Shown: positions 28,102 through 35,207 of the stretch, one piece after another
Position numbering within the stretch: the first letter of the stretch is position 1
How the letters are laid out: the number at the start of each line of letters is the position of its first letter
Assembly (NCBI GenBank): GCA_040752915.1
Contig: JBFMHB010000001.1
Span: 1 to 64,000, forward strand
Origin: Acidobacteriota bacterium
GTDB taxonomy: Bacteria; Acidobacteriota; UBA4820; DSQY01
Reading direction: 5' to 3'
DNA: 64,000 nucleotides
The notes under the pieces: generated by a model
Told to the model about the DNA's origin: nothing
What the model saw: the letters and a program-made list of their open reading frames with translations, nothing else
Databases searched by the model: none
Translations under genes and position numbers: made by a program

Positions 28102-28755
28102 ATGGCCGACGACCGGTCCCGCGCGGGCGTCTCGTACCTCACGGACGAGATCCTGAATTACGTCTCGAGTTTGCACGCCCCCCACGACGAGGCCCTGGAG
28201 AGGGCCTTCTCCACTCCGGAGCGCGAAGGGCTCCCCTCCATCCATGTGGCCCCGTCGGAGGGGCGGCTGATTCATCTCCTCCTGAGGCTCGTGGGCGCCT
28301 CCAAGGTCGTGGAGGTGGGCACCCTGGCCGGCTACTCCGCCATATGGATGGCCAGAGCGCTCCCACCCGGCGGCCGCCTATGGTCTGTGGAGGTGTCCGG
28401 CCGCCACGCGCGGGCCGCCCGGGCGAACCTCGAGGCCGCCGGCCTCTCGGACCGGGTCACGGTCCTTCAGGGGGAGGCCCTGAGCGTCCTGCCCAAGCTG
28501 GAGAGCCACGGGCCCTTCGACGCCGTCTTTCTGGATGCCGACAAGGGGAACTACGCCGCCTATGGAGCCTGGGCGGCCGCGCACATCCGGCCGGGCGGGC
28601 TCCTCATCGCCGACAACGCCTTCTTCTTCGGCCGGCTGATGGAGGCCGGTGGGGAGGCGGAATCCGTTCGCCGCCTCCATGAGGAAAGCCGTCAGCGGTT
28701 TGATACCGTCTGCATCGGTACAGGGGACGGGCTCCTGGTGGGTGTTCGCCGTTGA
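28102..28755 (+). CDS. SAM-dependent O-methyltransferase (catechol/caffeoyl-CoA type)
   Basis: 217 residues. The methyltransferase_3 family layout is clear: VVEVGTLAGYSAIWMARALPPGGRLWSVEVS for SAM binding, FDAVFLDADKGNYAAYGAW with the metal-ligand Asp, LIADNAFFFGRL and a C-terminal IGTGDGLLVGVRR. Relatives methylate catechol hydroxyls or caffeoyl-CoA with Mg2+. Its placement between an SDR and an aromatic L-amino acid decarboxylase suggests an aromatic amine or catechol substrate, an inference from context. Confidence 0.85.
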   Translation: MADDRSRAGVSYLTDEILNYVSSLHAPHDEALERAFSTPEREGLPSIHVAPSEGRLIHLLLRLVGASKVVEVGTLAGYSAIWMARALPPGGRLWSVEVSGRHARAARANLEAAGLSDRVTVLQGEALSVLPKLESHGPFDAVFLDADKGNYAAYGAWAAAHIRPGGLLIADNAFFFGRLMEAGGEAESVRRLHEESRQRFDTVCIGTGDGLLVGVRR

Positions 28756-28779
28756 GCCCTCTCCGGGGAAGGTTCGCTG

Positions 28780-30228
28780 ATGAAAGAGCCAAGAGATCTT
28801 CACATGACGGCGGAAGAGTTTCGAAGGCACGGCCATGCCCTCGTGGATTGGGTGGCGGACTACTGGGACCGCGTGGAGACGCTCCCCGTCCTGTCCCAGG
28901 TTAGCCCCGGCGAGATCCGGCGGCGTCTCCCCGCCCACCCTCCTTCACTGGGTGAGGACTTCGAGTCGGTTCTCTCGGACCTGGACTCCATCATCCTTCC
29001 AGGGATCACCCACTGGCAGTCGCCGAACTTCTTCGCCTATTTCCCGGCCAACACCTCCGGGCCCTCCGTCCTCGGAGAACTGGTATCGGCTGGATTGGGC
29101 GTCCAGGGGATGCTCTGGTCCACGAGCCCTGCCTGCACCGAACTGGAAACCCATGTCTTGGACTGGATGGCCGAGATGACCGGCCTGCCCGAGACGTTCC
29201 GGTCCACCGGAGCGGGCGGGGGAGTCCTTCAGGACTCGGCCTCCAGCGCCGCCCTCTGCGCCATGGTCGCGGCTAGGGAGAAGGCCACCGGCGGCGCCTC
29301 CAATCGATCGGGGTGCGACGGCCGCCTGACGGCCTACGCGTCAACGGAGGCGCACTCGTCCCTGCACAAGGCGGCCGGGATCGCGGGCATCGGAAGGGAG
29401 AACCACCGGCTTCTTCCCACCGATGGTGCGCTGAGGCTGGATCCCTGCGCCCTTCGGGAGGCCGTACGCGCGGACCGTGCGGCCGGCCTGCGGCCCTTCT
29501 TTGTCACGGCGACGGTGGGAACCACCTCCACCAACGCCATGGATCCCCTGGCCGCCGTGGGCGAGGTGTGCCGATCGGAGGGCCTGTGGCTCCACGTGGA
29601 TGGGGCCATGTCGGGATCGGCGGCCATCTGCCCCGAGTTCCGGATCCACCTCCAGGGGATCGAATACGCCGACAGTTACTGCTTCAACCCCCACAAATGG
29701 CTCTTCACGAACTTCGACTGCGACTGCTTCTTCGTCGCCGACCGGGCGGCTCTGATCCACTCGCTGTCGATCCTGCCCGAATACCTCCGCAATCAGGCCA
29801 CGGAATCCGGGGCGGTCCTCGATTACCGGGACTGGCAGGTACCCCTGGGGCGCAGATTTCGGGCGCTGAAGCTATGGTTCGTCATCCGCCACTACGGTGT
29901 GGAGGGTCTGCGAACCCTGGTACGCCACCACGTGGACCTGGCCCGCCGCTTCGCCGGCTGGGTACGGGAGTCGGAGGATTTCGAGCTCGTCGTGGAGCCC
30001 CCCCTGAACCTCGTCTGCTTCCGCCACCGCGGAGGGGACGAGGCCAACCAGGCCATCCTGGATCGAGTCAACGGGGAAGGGAGTCTGTACCTGACGCACA
30101 CGAAGGTGGGCGGCGCCCTCACGCTCCGCCTGAGCGTCGGGCAGACCCGCACCGAACTCCGGCACGTCGAATCGGCGTGGGCCGCCATCCGGGAGGCGGG
30201 TCGCGCCATCCGCCGGCCGCGAGGGTGA
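28780..30228 (+). CDS. Aromatic-L-amino-acid decarboxylase-like PLP enzyme
   Basis: 482 residues, group II decarboxylase. The N-terminal EEFRRHGHALVDWVADYW and the GITHWQSPNFFAYFPAN segment are typical of AADC/tryptophan decarboxylases. SPACTELETHVLDWMAEM follows, then HVDGAMSGSAAICPEFR and the PLP lysine Lys306 in NPHKWLFTNFDC. The usual HVDAAYAG is here HVDGAMSG. The predicted reaction is decarboxylation of Phe/Tyr/Trp/DOPA-type amino acids to amines; substrate is not readable. It starts 24 bp after the O-methyltransferase. Confidence 0.88.
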   Translation: MKEPRDLHMTAEEFRRHGHALVDWVADYWDRVETLPVLSQVSPGEIRRRLPAHPPSLGEDFESVLSDLDSIILPGITHWQSPNFFAYFPANTSGPSVLGELVSAGLGVQGMLWSTSPACTELETHVLDWMAEMTGLPETFRSTGAGGGVLQDSASSAALCAMVAAREKATGGASNRSGCDGRLTAYASTEAHSSLHKAAGIAGIGRENHRLLPTDGALRLDPCALREAVRADRAAGLRPFFVTATVGTTSTNAMDPLAAVGEVCRSEGLWLHVDGAMSGSAAICPEFRIHLQGIEYADSYCFNPHKWLFTNFDCDCFFVADRAALIHSLSILPEYLRNQATESGAVLDYRDWQVPLGRRFRALKLWFVIRHYGVEGLRTLVRHHVDLARRFAGWVRESEDFELVVEPPLNLVCFRHRGGDEANQAILDRVNGEGSLYLTHTKVGGALTLRLSVGQTRTELRHVESAWAAIREAGRAIRRPRG

Positions 30229-30240
30229 AGCGCTGGGGGC

Positions 30241-30269
30241 TTGCCCTGGAGGCGCCGGTGAAGTAGATT
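30241..30269 (+). promoter_or_regulatory. Sigma70-type promoter of Cys-rich response regulator
   Basis: TTGCCC (30241-30246), 17-nt spacer, TAGATT (30264-30269). Located just after the decarboxylase stop, so the response regulator can be transcribed independently. Confidence 0.5.
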
Positions 30270-30330
30270 CGCATCAGCGGCAACGAGGCTCAAACCCATC
30301 GGTCCCGGGCGGGGCAAGAAAAGAGGGCCC

Positions 30331-30951
30331 TTGGACGACTACACCGTCAATTGCGCCACGTGCAGCAATCCCTTCAACGCCCTGGAGAGCGCCTGGTGTT
30401 CGTGCGTGGTGGCTTCCCGCTCCCTCATCTGTCCCCACTGCCTCCGGTGCTTCTGCAAAGCGCCGCGTCCCTACAAGCAGGCCTTCTGGTCCAGGGCCCC
30501 CCAGGAGCTGTGGAAACGCCGTCTCGCCGTCCTTTCCGAGGAGACGACGCCCGTCCAGAAGCCCAGGTCCGGAAACGACCTGCACCCCCTGGTACTCGTC
30601 GTGGAAGACGACCCCGAGGTCCGACGCATGGCCGTCATGGCCGTGGAGCGGCTCGGCTACAATGTCATCATGGGTCGAAACGGACTCGAGGGCCTCGAAC
30701 TGGCCAAGTCCTTCAAGCCCGACCTCGTCATCACGGACGCGCTCATGCCCAAGATGGATGGCCGCGAAATGGCCCGGCGGCTCAAGGATGACCCCGAGAC
30801 GCGCCACATTCGGGTGGCCGTGATGACGAGCATTTACACAGCCGCCAAGTACCGCGTGGAGGCGCTCAAGGTCTTCCACGTGGACGATTACCTGCTCAAG
30901 CCCCTCGAATTATCGGAACTGCAGGCGCTCCTGACCCGGCACATCGGTTAG
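30331..30951 (+). CDS. Response regulator with N-terminal Cys-rich (zinc-binding-like) module
   Basis: 206 residues. The start appears to be TTG at 30331; no in-frame ATG precedes the Cys-rich region and a GAGGG lies only 3 nt upstream, so the start is uncertain. Residues 8-45 contain CATC, CSC, CPHC and CFC clusters, like a compact zinc-binding or metal-sensing domain. A receiver domain follows (about 87-206) with VVEDD, phosphoacceptor in ITDALMPKMDG, Thr in MTSIY and Lys in LLKPL. No output domain. The combination suggests a single-domain regulator tethered to or sensing metal/redox state; unproven. Confidence 0.75.
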   Translation: MDDYTVNCATCSNPFNALESAWCSCVVASRSLICPHCLRCFCKAPRPYKQAFWSRAPQELWKRRLAVLSEETTPVQKPRSGNDLHPLVLVVEDDPEVRRMAVMAVERLGYNVIMGRNGLEGLELAKSFKPDLVITDALMPKMDGREMARRLKDDPETRHIRVAVMTSIYTAAKYRVEALKVFHVDDYLLKPLELSELQALLTRHIG

Positions 30952-30990
30952 CAGGCTCCTCTCATCCCGACTCTGAATGGCCCGTCCACC

Positions 30991-31019
30991 TTGTGAAGGA
31001 AGGAACTCTCGGGTATCCT
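30991..31019 (+). promoter_or_regulatory. Sigma70-type promoter of nrnA-elbB pair
   Basis: TTGTGA (30991-30996), 17-nt spacer, TATCCT (31014-31019), leaving a short leader before the ATG at 31043. Confidence 0.5.
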
Positions 31020-31042
31020 GATGCGTCACCCGAGGAGCCCGC

Positions 31043-32032
31043 ATGCACCGTTTCGCCGGCGAGGTCGACCTGCTCAGAAGCCACCGGAAGTTCGTCCTGA
31101 CCACCCACATCTCCTCCGACGGCGACGGGGTGGGAAGCGAGCTCGCTCTCGCCCGCGGACTCTGGTCCCTGGGGTGCGACGTCGCCGTCATCAACCCGAC
31201 GCCCCTCCCTGCCAATCTCCACTTTCTCCTTCGGCACCCAAAGGAGATCCGGATCCTGAAGGACCTGCGCGATCCGGAACGCTACTTTGCGGGGGCCCTC
31301 ACCGTCGTGCTCGACATGGGCGCCTTCGACCGATTGGGCGGCATGCTGAACCTGGCTCGCGGGAGCGACGGAATCCTCGTCGTGGATCATCACCGGATGG
31401 AGCGCGTGGAGGGGGTTCGCTACCTCCTCGATCCGAACGCCTGCGCGACGGGGGAGGTCACGGCCAGGATCCTGGAGGACCTGGGGATACCCCTGACCCG
31501 CGACCTGGCCGAGCCTCTGTACGTGGCCATCCACACGGATACGGGGGGCTTTCGGTACCCGGGCGTGACTCCCGGAACCCATCGGCTCGTGGCGGCGCTT
31601 CTGGAGGCCGGCGTGGATCCGCAGCGCGTCTACACGGAGCTCTATGAACGGATGAGCGCCCTTCGCCTCCGCCTGACCGGGGAGATTCTCAGCACGCTAC
31701 GGGTCTCGCCCAAGGGCCGCGTGGCGTGGATCCAGGTCACGCAACAAATGCTTCGGGAGACGGGCGCATCCTTCGAGGACGCGGACGACCTCGTGAACTA
31801 CACCCTCCTCATCGACGGCGTCTCCGCCGGTTTCTACTTCAAGGAGCTGGGCCCCTCGTCCACCAAGGTGTCCTGCCGCTCTCGAGGGGCCTTTCCCATC
31901 GATCGATTCGTCTCCCGCTGGGGAGGGGGAGGCCACCCCAACGCCGCCGGCGTCCGCCTCGACCTCCCCTTGCAGGAGGCCGTGGACGCCCTGGTTCCGG
32001 CGGCTCTCCAGGCCCTCGAGGAGGGCGCATGA
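31043..32032 (+). CDS. nrnA: DHH-family oligoribonuclease / PAP phosphatase
   Basis: 329 residues. NrnA degrades 2-5 nt RNA and dephosphorylates 3'-phosphoadenosine 5'-phosphate. Motifs: THISSDGDGVGSELAL (metal ligands), the VVDHHR motif III, AIHTDTGGFRYP, and the C-terminal DHHA1 substrate motif WGGGGHPNAAGVRL. The ATG at 31043 has GAGGAG 6 nt upstream. The stop overlaps the next start by 4 bp. Confidence 0.92.
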   Translation: MHRFAGEVDLLRSHRKFVLTTHISSDGDGVGSELALARGLWSLGCDVAVINPTPLPANLHFLLRHPKEIRILKDLRDPERYFAGALTVVLDMGAFDRLGGMLNLARGSDGILVVDHHRMERVEGVRYLLDPNACATGEVTARILEDLGIPLTRDLAEPLYVAIHTDTGGFRYPGVTPGTHRLVAALLEAGVDPQRVYTELYERMSALRLRLTGEILSTLRVSPKGRVAWIQVTQQMLRETGASFEDADDLVNYTLLIDGVSAGFYFKELGPSSTKVSCRSRGAFPIDRFVSRWGGGGHPNAAGVRLDLPLQEAVDALVPAALQALEEGA

Positions 32033-32652
32033 AGCGCCGCGTGGGCGTCCTTCTCGCCGGGTGCGGCGCCCTGGACGGGACCGACCCGTTCGAAACCGTC
32101 TTCGTCTTCGAGGCCATAGAGGATTTGGGTCATGAGGCCGTTCCCGTGGTGGCTGACCTGACTCAGATGCACGTGGTGGACCACACCTCCGGGGATGAAC
32201 TCATGGGCCAATCCCGCAGGCTAGCCCAGGAATCCGCCCGCCTCGCGATCGGCAAGGTGTATTTCCTCAAAGACCTGGCCCCAACGCTTCTCGACGCCCT
32301 CGTGATTCCGGGCGGTCAGGGCGCCGTCAAGAACCTCCTTTCGAATTTCGGGGCTCCCGAACCCCCCCGCGTGCCCCCCGAGGTCGGCGATTTCATCCGG
32401 TCCCTCCACGCCGGAGGAGGCGCCGTAGGCGCCCTTTCCCTCGGCGAGTTCGTGCTGAACGCCCTCTTTGAGCCGGACCCCGAACGGCCCGGCTGTCTGG
32501 AACTCGAATCCGGCGCTGTCTGGTCCGATCCGGATCGCCGGCTGGCCCTCGCGCCAGGGCACCTGATCCCGTCTTCTCTCGCGGACCTTCGACGCGGCGT
32601 CCGGGCCCTGGTGGCCCTCCTCCTCCAGATGGCCGAGGCCGCCCGTCCTTGA
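32029..32652 (+). CDS. ElbB-like DJ-1/PfpI superfamily protein with Cys-to-Ser change
   Basis: 207 residues, translationally coupled to nrnA (ATGA). Strong resemblance to ElbB (isoprenoid biosynthesis protein with amidotransferase-like fold, glyoxalase activity reported): VGVLLAGCGALDGTDPFE, VVDHTSGDELMGQSRRLAQESARLAIGKV, LDALVIPGGQGAVKNLLSNF. The nucleophile elbow, which in E. coli ElbB reads FMCIAP, here reads GALSLGEF, so the active cysteine is replaced by Ser137. It may be a non-glyoxalase paralogue or binding protein. Confidence 0.82.
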   Translation: MKRRVGVLLAGCGALDGTDPFETVFVFEAIEDLGHEAVPVVADLTQMHVVDHTSGDELMGQSRRLAQESARLAIGKVYFLKDLAPTLLDALVIPGGQGAVKNLLSNFGAPEPPRVPPEVGDFIRSLHAGGGAVGALSLGEFVLNALFEPDPERPGCLELESGAVWSDPDRRLALAPGHLIPSSLADLRRGVRALVALLLQMAEAARP

Positions 32653-33325
32653 GTGTTTCCAGGCGCCCAACCGCACAATAACATTACATTGCAGACTGTT
32701 CTAGAGCGATTCTTTACGTTCGCTCTCAAGGAAGAGTGGGGGGCGATCGGAGGTCGCCTCAGGGCCTCAAGTCGTCGGCCGGAAGGCCGGTTGGGTGCGC
32801 CCGGCCCGCGTTCTTGCCACCCCACGCCCACGGGTGGAAACCCGAGCGGCTTGGAGGAGTGACATCCAGTCTTCGTTCCGCCCTCCCAACCGGACGCGAG
32901 ACGCGGCCTCAAGTGACGATTCTCCTGATTCCATAGCTCGTTTTATCGTAGCAATTCATGTGTAGGGTTGCATTCGCCTCGTTGGAAGTGGGGATCCTCC
33001 TGGATGAATCGGTCCCCGGGGAGGGTCACACTGTCGGAGTTGTAAGGTCATGTGGTGTATGAAATATGTACATGTAGTGCATTGGCATGTAATGGTATTC
33101 ACGAAAGCGTGGTCCAGCCTAGCCACGGCGGCCGTCCTTTTGCCCGCCCCCCTCAAGTTCAAGGGACGACGAAGGCGTCCTGTTCACAAGATCGGCGTAC
33201 GCTCCCAATACCAGGCCCGGGCCGAGGGCCGAGAGGTCGGGTGCAAGCAGTCAGGGCGGAGCTGGGCGGAGGAGAGGAGACGGCGCCGGCGAATTTGACT
33301 GGATTCCAATGGGCAGGAAAGCGGG
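32653..33325. other. Gene-poor segment with mixed composition
   Basis: No frame carries recognisable coding signal. A small hairpin (AGAGCGA paired with TCGCTCT, 32703-32726) and an AT-richer patch (about 32930-33110) are visible. The composition is less GC-rich than the flanking genes. It may be degenerate acquired DNA. Confidence 0.5.
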
Positions 33326-33697
33326 CTAGGGGATAGGTTGGGAACGGCACTCCTCCAGGCGCAGGACGCTCGAGGCATCCTCCGAAGGATGCCGCAGGCC
33401 AAGGCCCGTGTCCGCCGGGGCGAGTTCGACACACTCCACGACGTCCGCGGCCGAGGTCGCCCCCTGCCTACGTGGCTCCAAAAAGGTCTGCACCAAGCCG
33501 GCGTGCTCTGCGGATGCTCCGTGAAGACGCAGGAATTCCCAGGCGATACAAAAAAGCAGCTCGGCACGACCCGCCTCGTCCGCGGGGAAGTCGACGCTCG
33601 CAACCATCAGGCGATCCAAAGGTTCCACCTCGCTCCCGCAACCGCACGAACGATCCGGCGGTCCCTGCTGGGCAACCGCGCGCCGGTACGCATCCAA
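33326..33697 (-). CDS. Possible hypothetical protein or gene remnant
   Basis: 123 residues from a TTG at 33697; the frame is open further up to a stop at about 33769 without a better start. The translation looks protein-like (VASVDFPADEAGRAELLFCIAWEFLRLHG) with an acidic middle, but it matches nothing I recognise and no ribosome binding site is visible. An AT-rich patch (33780-33815) upstream could hold a promoter. It could equally be a remnant. Same strand and downstream of the 75-residue gene at 33834. Confidence 0.3.
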   Translation of the reverse strand: MDAYRRAVAQQGPPDRSCGCGSEVEPLDRLMVASVDFPADEAGRAELLFCIAWEFLRLHGASAEHAGLVQTFLEPRRQGATSAADVVECVELAPADTGLGLRHPSEDASSVLRLEECRSQPIP

Positions 33698-33833
33698 GGA
33701 CGCAGTGTGTAGGGTACTCGACGGAGGCCCGCCGTGGCAAGAATGTCTCAGTTGCTCCCAGCGGCCCTACACTCTGCGCCAATATTTAACATAATATATC
33801 TTATCAGACGTAATGACCCTCCCGGGAGCGGGT

Positions 33834-34061
33834 TCAGCCCTTCCCCGTGCTGGCCTCATCGTCCCGCGGCTCGGCCTCTCGGAGGGCTCCGGTGCGCGGC
33901 TCGTCGCCGGCGACGGCTTCGATCCCATCATCGATCACATCCGGAGCGCCCTGGAGGTCCGCCCACTCCTGCCATTCGTCCGTGGACCGCGGGACGGTCA
34001 AGATTCCATGGCGGCTGGCTTCCCGTGCGCCCGTCTCCTTGCGGATCGGTGTCCTGGTCAT
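33834..34061 (-). CDS. Small hydrophilic hypothetical protein with strong expression signals
   Basis: 75 residues, unrecognised. The ATG at 34061 is preceded by AAAGGAGG with a 6-nt spacing, and a TTGCCC-17-TATATA promoter lies about 45 bp upstream, unusually strong signals for a short frame. The protein is polar: basic N-terminus (TRTPIRKETGAREASRHG), then WQEWADLQGAPDVIDDGIEAVAGDEP and an acidic, Gly-ending tail. No membrane or secretion signal. It sits in a gene-poor island with a short candidate frame downstream. An antitoxin or other small regulator is conceivable, without direct evidence. Confidence 0.6.
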   Translation of the reverse strand: MTRTPIRKETGAREASRHGILTVPRSTDEWQEWADLQGAPDVIDDGIEAVAGDEPRTGALREAEPRDDEASTGKG

Positions 34062-34106
34062 GGCTCGCCTCCTTTGTGTGCCCCGCTCTTTGGTCTTCTA
34101 GGCTCT

Positions 34107-34135
34107 TATATAGGGCGCGAGCCCTCCGCGGGCAA
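34107..34135 (-). promoter_or_regulatory. Sigma70 promoter of the 75-residue protein
   Basis: On the minus strand TTGCCC (34135-34130) is followed by a 17-nt spacer and TATATA (34112-34107), about 45 bp before the ATG at 34061. Confidence 0.65.
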
Positions 34136-34148
34136 GCCGAGCGCCCCT

Positions 34149-34186
34149 AAAAAGCAACGAGGGAATCCGCCAGGGATTCCCTCGTT
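34149..34186 (-). terminator. Rho-independent terminator at the end of the suf-linked operon
   Basis: A perfect 13-bp stem (AACGAGGGAATCC and complement) with a 5-nt loop is followed, on the minus strand, by GCTTTTTAGG. It lies about 47 bp after the FmdB zinc-ribbon stop. Confidence 0.85.
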
Positions 34187-34232
34187 TCGTCTGCCATCCG
34201 GAGGGCGCTCACGGCGCCCGATTTCACCCTGC

Positions 34233-34451
34233 TCAGCGGAAGCCCCCAGCCCCGCAAGCGGCAGCCTTTCCGGGAGATCCGCAGGGCACTCCGCCGGAGG
34301 CGGCCACGCCCACGGACCCCGGCGCGGAAATGAGCTTCTCGGGTTCAGGGTTCGCGCAGCTGGGGCACGGAGGCTTCGGTGCCTCACGATTGAATACGAT
34401 CTTCTCGAACGTTATTCCGCATTGCTTGCAGTGATACTCGAAGATAGGCAT
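34233..34451 (-). CDS. FmdB-family zinc ribbon protein
   Basis: 72 residues from the ATG at 34451. The FmdB/CxxC_CxxC_SSSS family signature is clear: MPIFEYHCKQCGITFEKIV with Cys8/Cys11, then CPSC with Cys29/Cys32, and a Gly/Cys-rich tail ending CGAGGFR. The biochemical role is not established; such proteins are often regulators. Last gene of the minus-strand suf-linked operon, with a GGAAGG upstream, and closed by a strong terminator. Confidence 0.88.
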   Translation of the reverse strand: MPIFEYHCKQCGITFEKIVFNREAPKPPCPSCANPEPEKLISAPGSVGVAASGGVPCGSPGKAAACGAGGFR

Positions 34452-34485
34452 CGCAAGCACCTTCCTGTGTGAGAGAATCGCCTTC

Positions 34486-34812
34486 TCAGACGGACTTCTC
34501 CAGAAGCCCCTTCAGTGCGGCCTTGGACAGTGCGCCCACGTGCTGTTGCGCCACCTGTCCCCCTTTGAAGATCAGCAGGGACGGGATGGCCATGATCCCG
34601 TACCGTGCGGCGGTCATCTGGTTATCGTCCACGTTGAGCTTGGTGAACTTCACCTTATCCGACATTTCACGCGAGAGCTCCTCCACCACTGGAGCCACCA
34701 TTCGGCAAGGGCCGCACCAGGGCGCCCAGAAATCCACCAGGACCGGCATGGCCGAATCCAGGACCTCTTGTTGAAAATTCGCATCCCCCACTTCAATCAC
34801 GTTTCCGGCCAT
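34486..34812 (-). CDS. trxA: Thioredoxin
   Basis: 108 residues, the standard length, from the ATG at 34812 with AAGGAGG 7 nt upstream. Active site WCGPC (Cys33, Cys36) in VDFWAPWCGPCRMVAPVVEEL, buried Asp27 (VDF), and cis-Pro in GIMAIPSLLIF. Reduces protein disulfides. Placed between a membrane microprotein and an FmdB zinc ribbon at the tail of the suf operon, which suggests a redox role linked to sulfur trafficking. Confidence 0.96.
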   Translation of the reverse strand: MAGNVIEVGDANFQQEVLDSAMPVLVDFWAPWCGPCRMVAPVVEELSREMSDKVKFTKLNVDDNQMTAARYGIMAIPSLLIFKGGQVAQQHVGALSKAALKGLLEKSV

Positions 34813-34870
34813 CCGCGGACCTCCTTGTTCTCTCCTGGGGACCGGACCCGGCCCCACACGATGTGGACAT

Positions 34871-34966
34871 TCAGGTGCTTACGCCCATTTTCGGCAACAG
34901 GTAACGGTTCAGCAAGAACCACCCGCCGAGAAGGATCCCAAAAAGAAGCAGCTCTTTTCCGCTCAA
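34871..34966 (-). CDS. 31-residue single-span membrane microprotein
   Basis: A TTG start (34966-34964) overlaps the DUF2892 stop codon in a TTGA arrangement, so translation would be coupled. The product is one hydrophobic helix (LLLFGILLGGWFLL) flanked by SGKE and NRYLLPKMG, ending VST. The positive C-terminal side (R, K) suggests N-out or hairpin orientation is not clear-cut. No family is recognised. It lies between the DUF2892 membrane protein and thioredoxin and may be an accessory subunit of the former. Short length keeps confidence moderate. Confidence 0.5.
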   Translation of the reverse strand: MSGKELLLFGILLGGWFLLNRYLLPKMGVST

Positions 34967-35148
34967 TTCAGCCCCGCCTTCCGAAGAACCCACACCATGG
35001 GGCACCAGTTTGTAAAGGATGATTGGAGCAGGTTGAGTCCCACGAAAGCCGTGAAGGCATAAAATCCGGGGTGGACCAGAAACCCCAGAACCACCGAAAG
35101 CACCACGAAAAACCCGCCAATTCCACGAAGTACCCGATCGACCGTCAT
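34963..35148 (-). CDS. DUF2892 (YgaP C-terminal-like) inner membrane protein
   Basis: 61 residues from the ATG at 35148. Two hydrophobic helices (GGFFVVLSVVLGFL and FYAFTAFVGLNLLQSS) with the family ending NWCPMVWVLRKAGL. DUF2892 is the membrane part of the rhodanese YgaP in E. coli and often accompanies sulfur or redox genes. Lies 59 bp after sufS on the same strand, followed by an overlapping microprotein. Confidence 0.85.
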   Translation of the reverse strand: MTVDRVLRGIGGFFVVLSVVLGFLVHPGFYAFTAFVGLNLLQSSFTNWCPMVWVLRKAGLN

Positions 35149-35207
35149 CGCGCGTCCCCTTTCCAGGCTACAAGAGATGCGGGTTGTGGGCAAGGGTAAC
35201 AAGGTGC

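Noticed and set aside
33050-33180. Short frame with HWHVMVFTK reminiscent of IS200-type transposases
   Set aside because: The match is a few residues; the rest of the frame does not resemble a transposase and there are no element ends.
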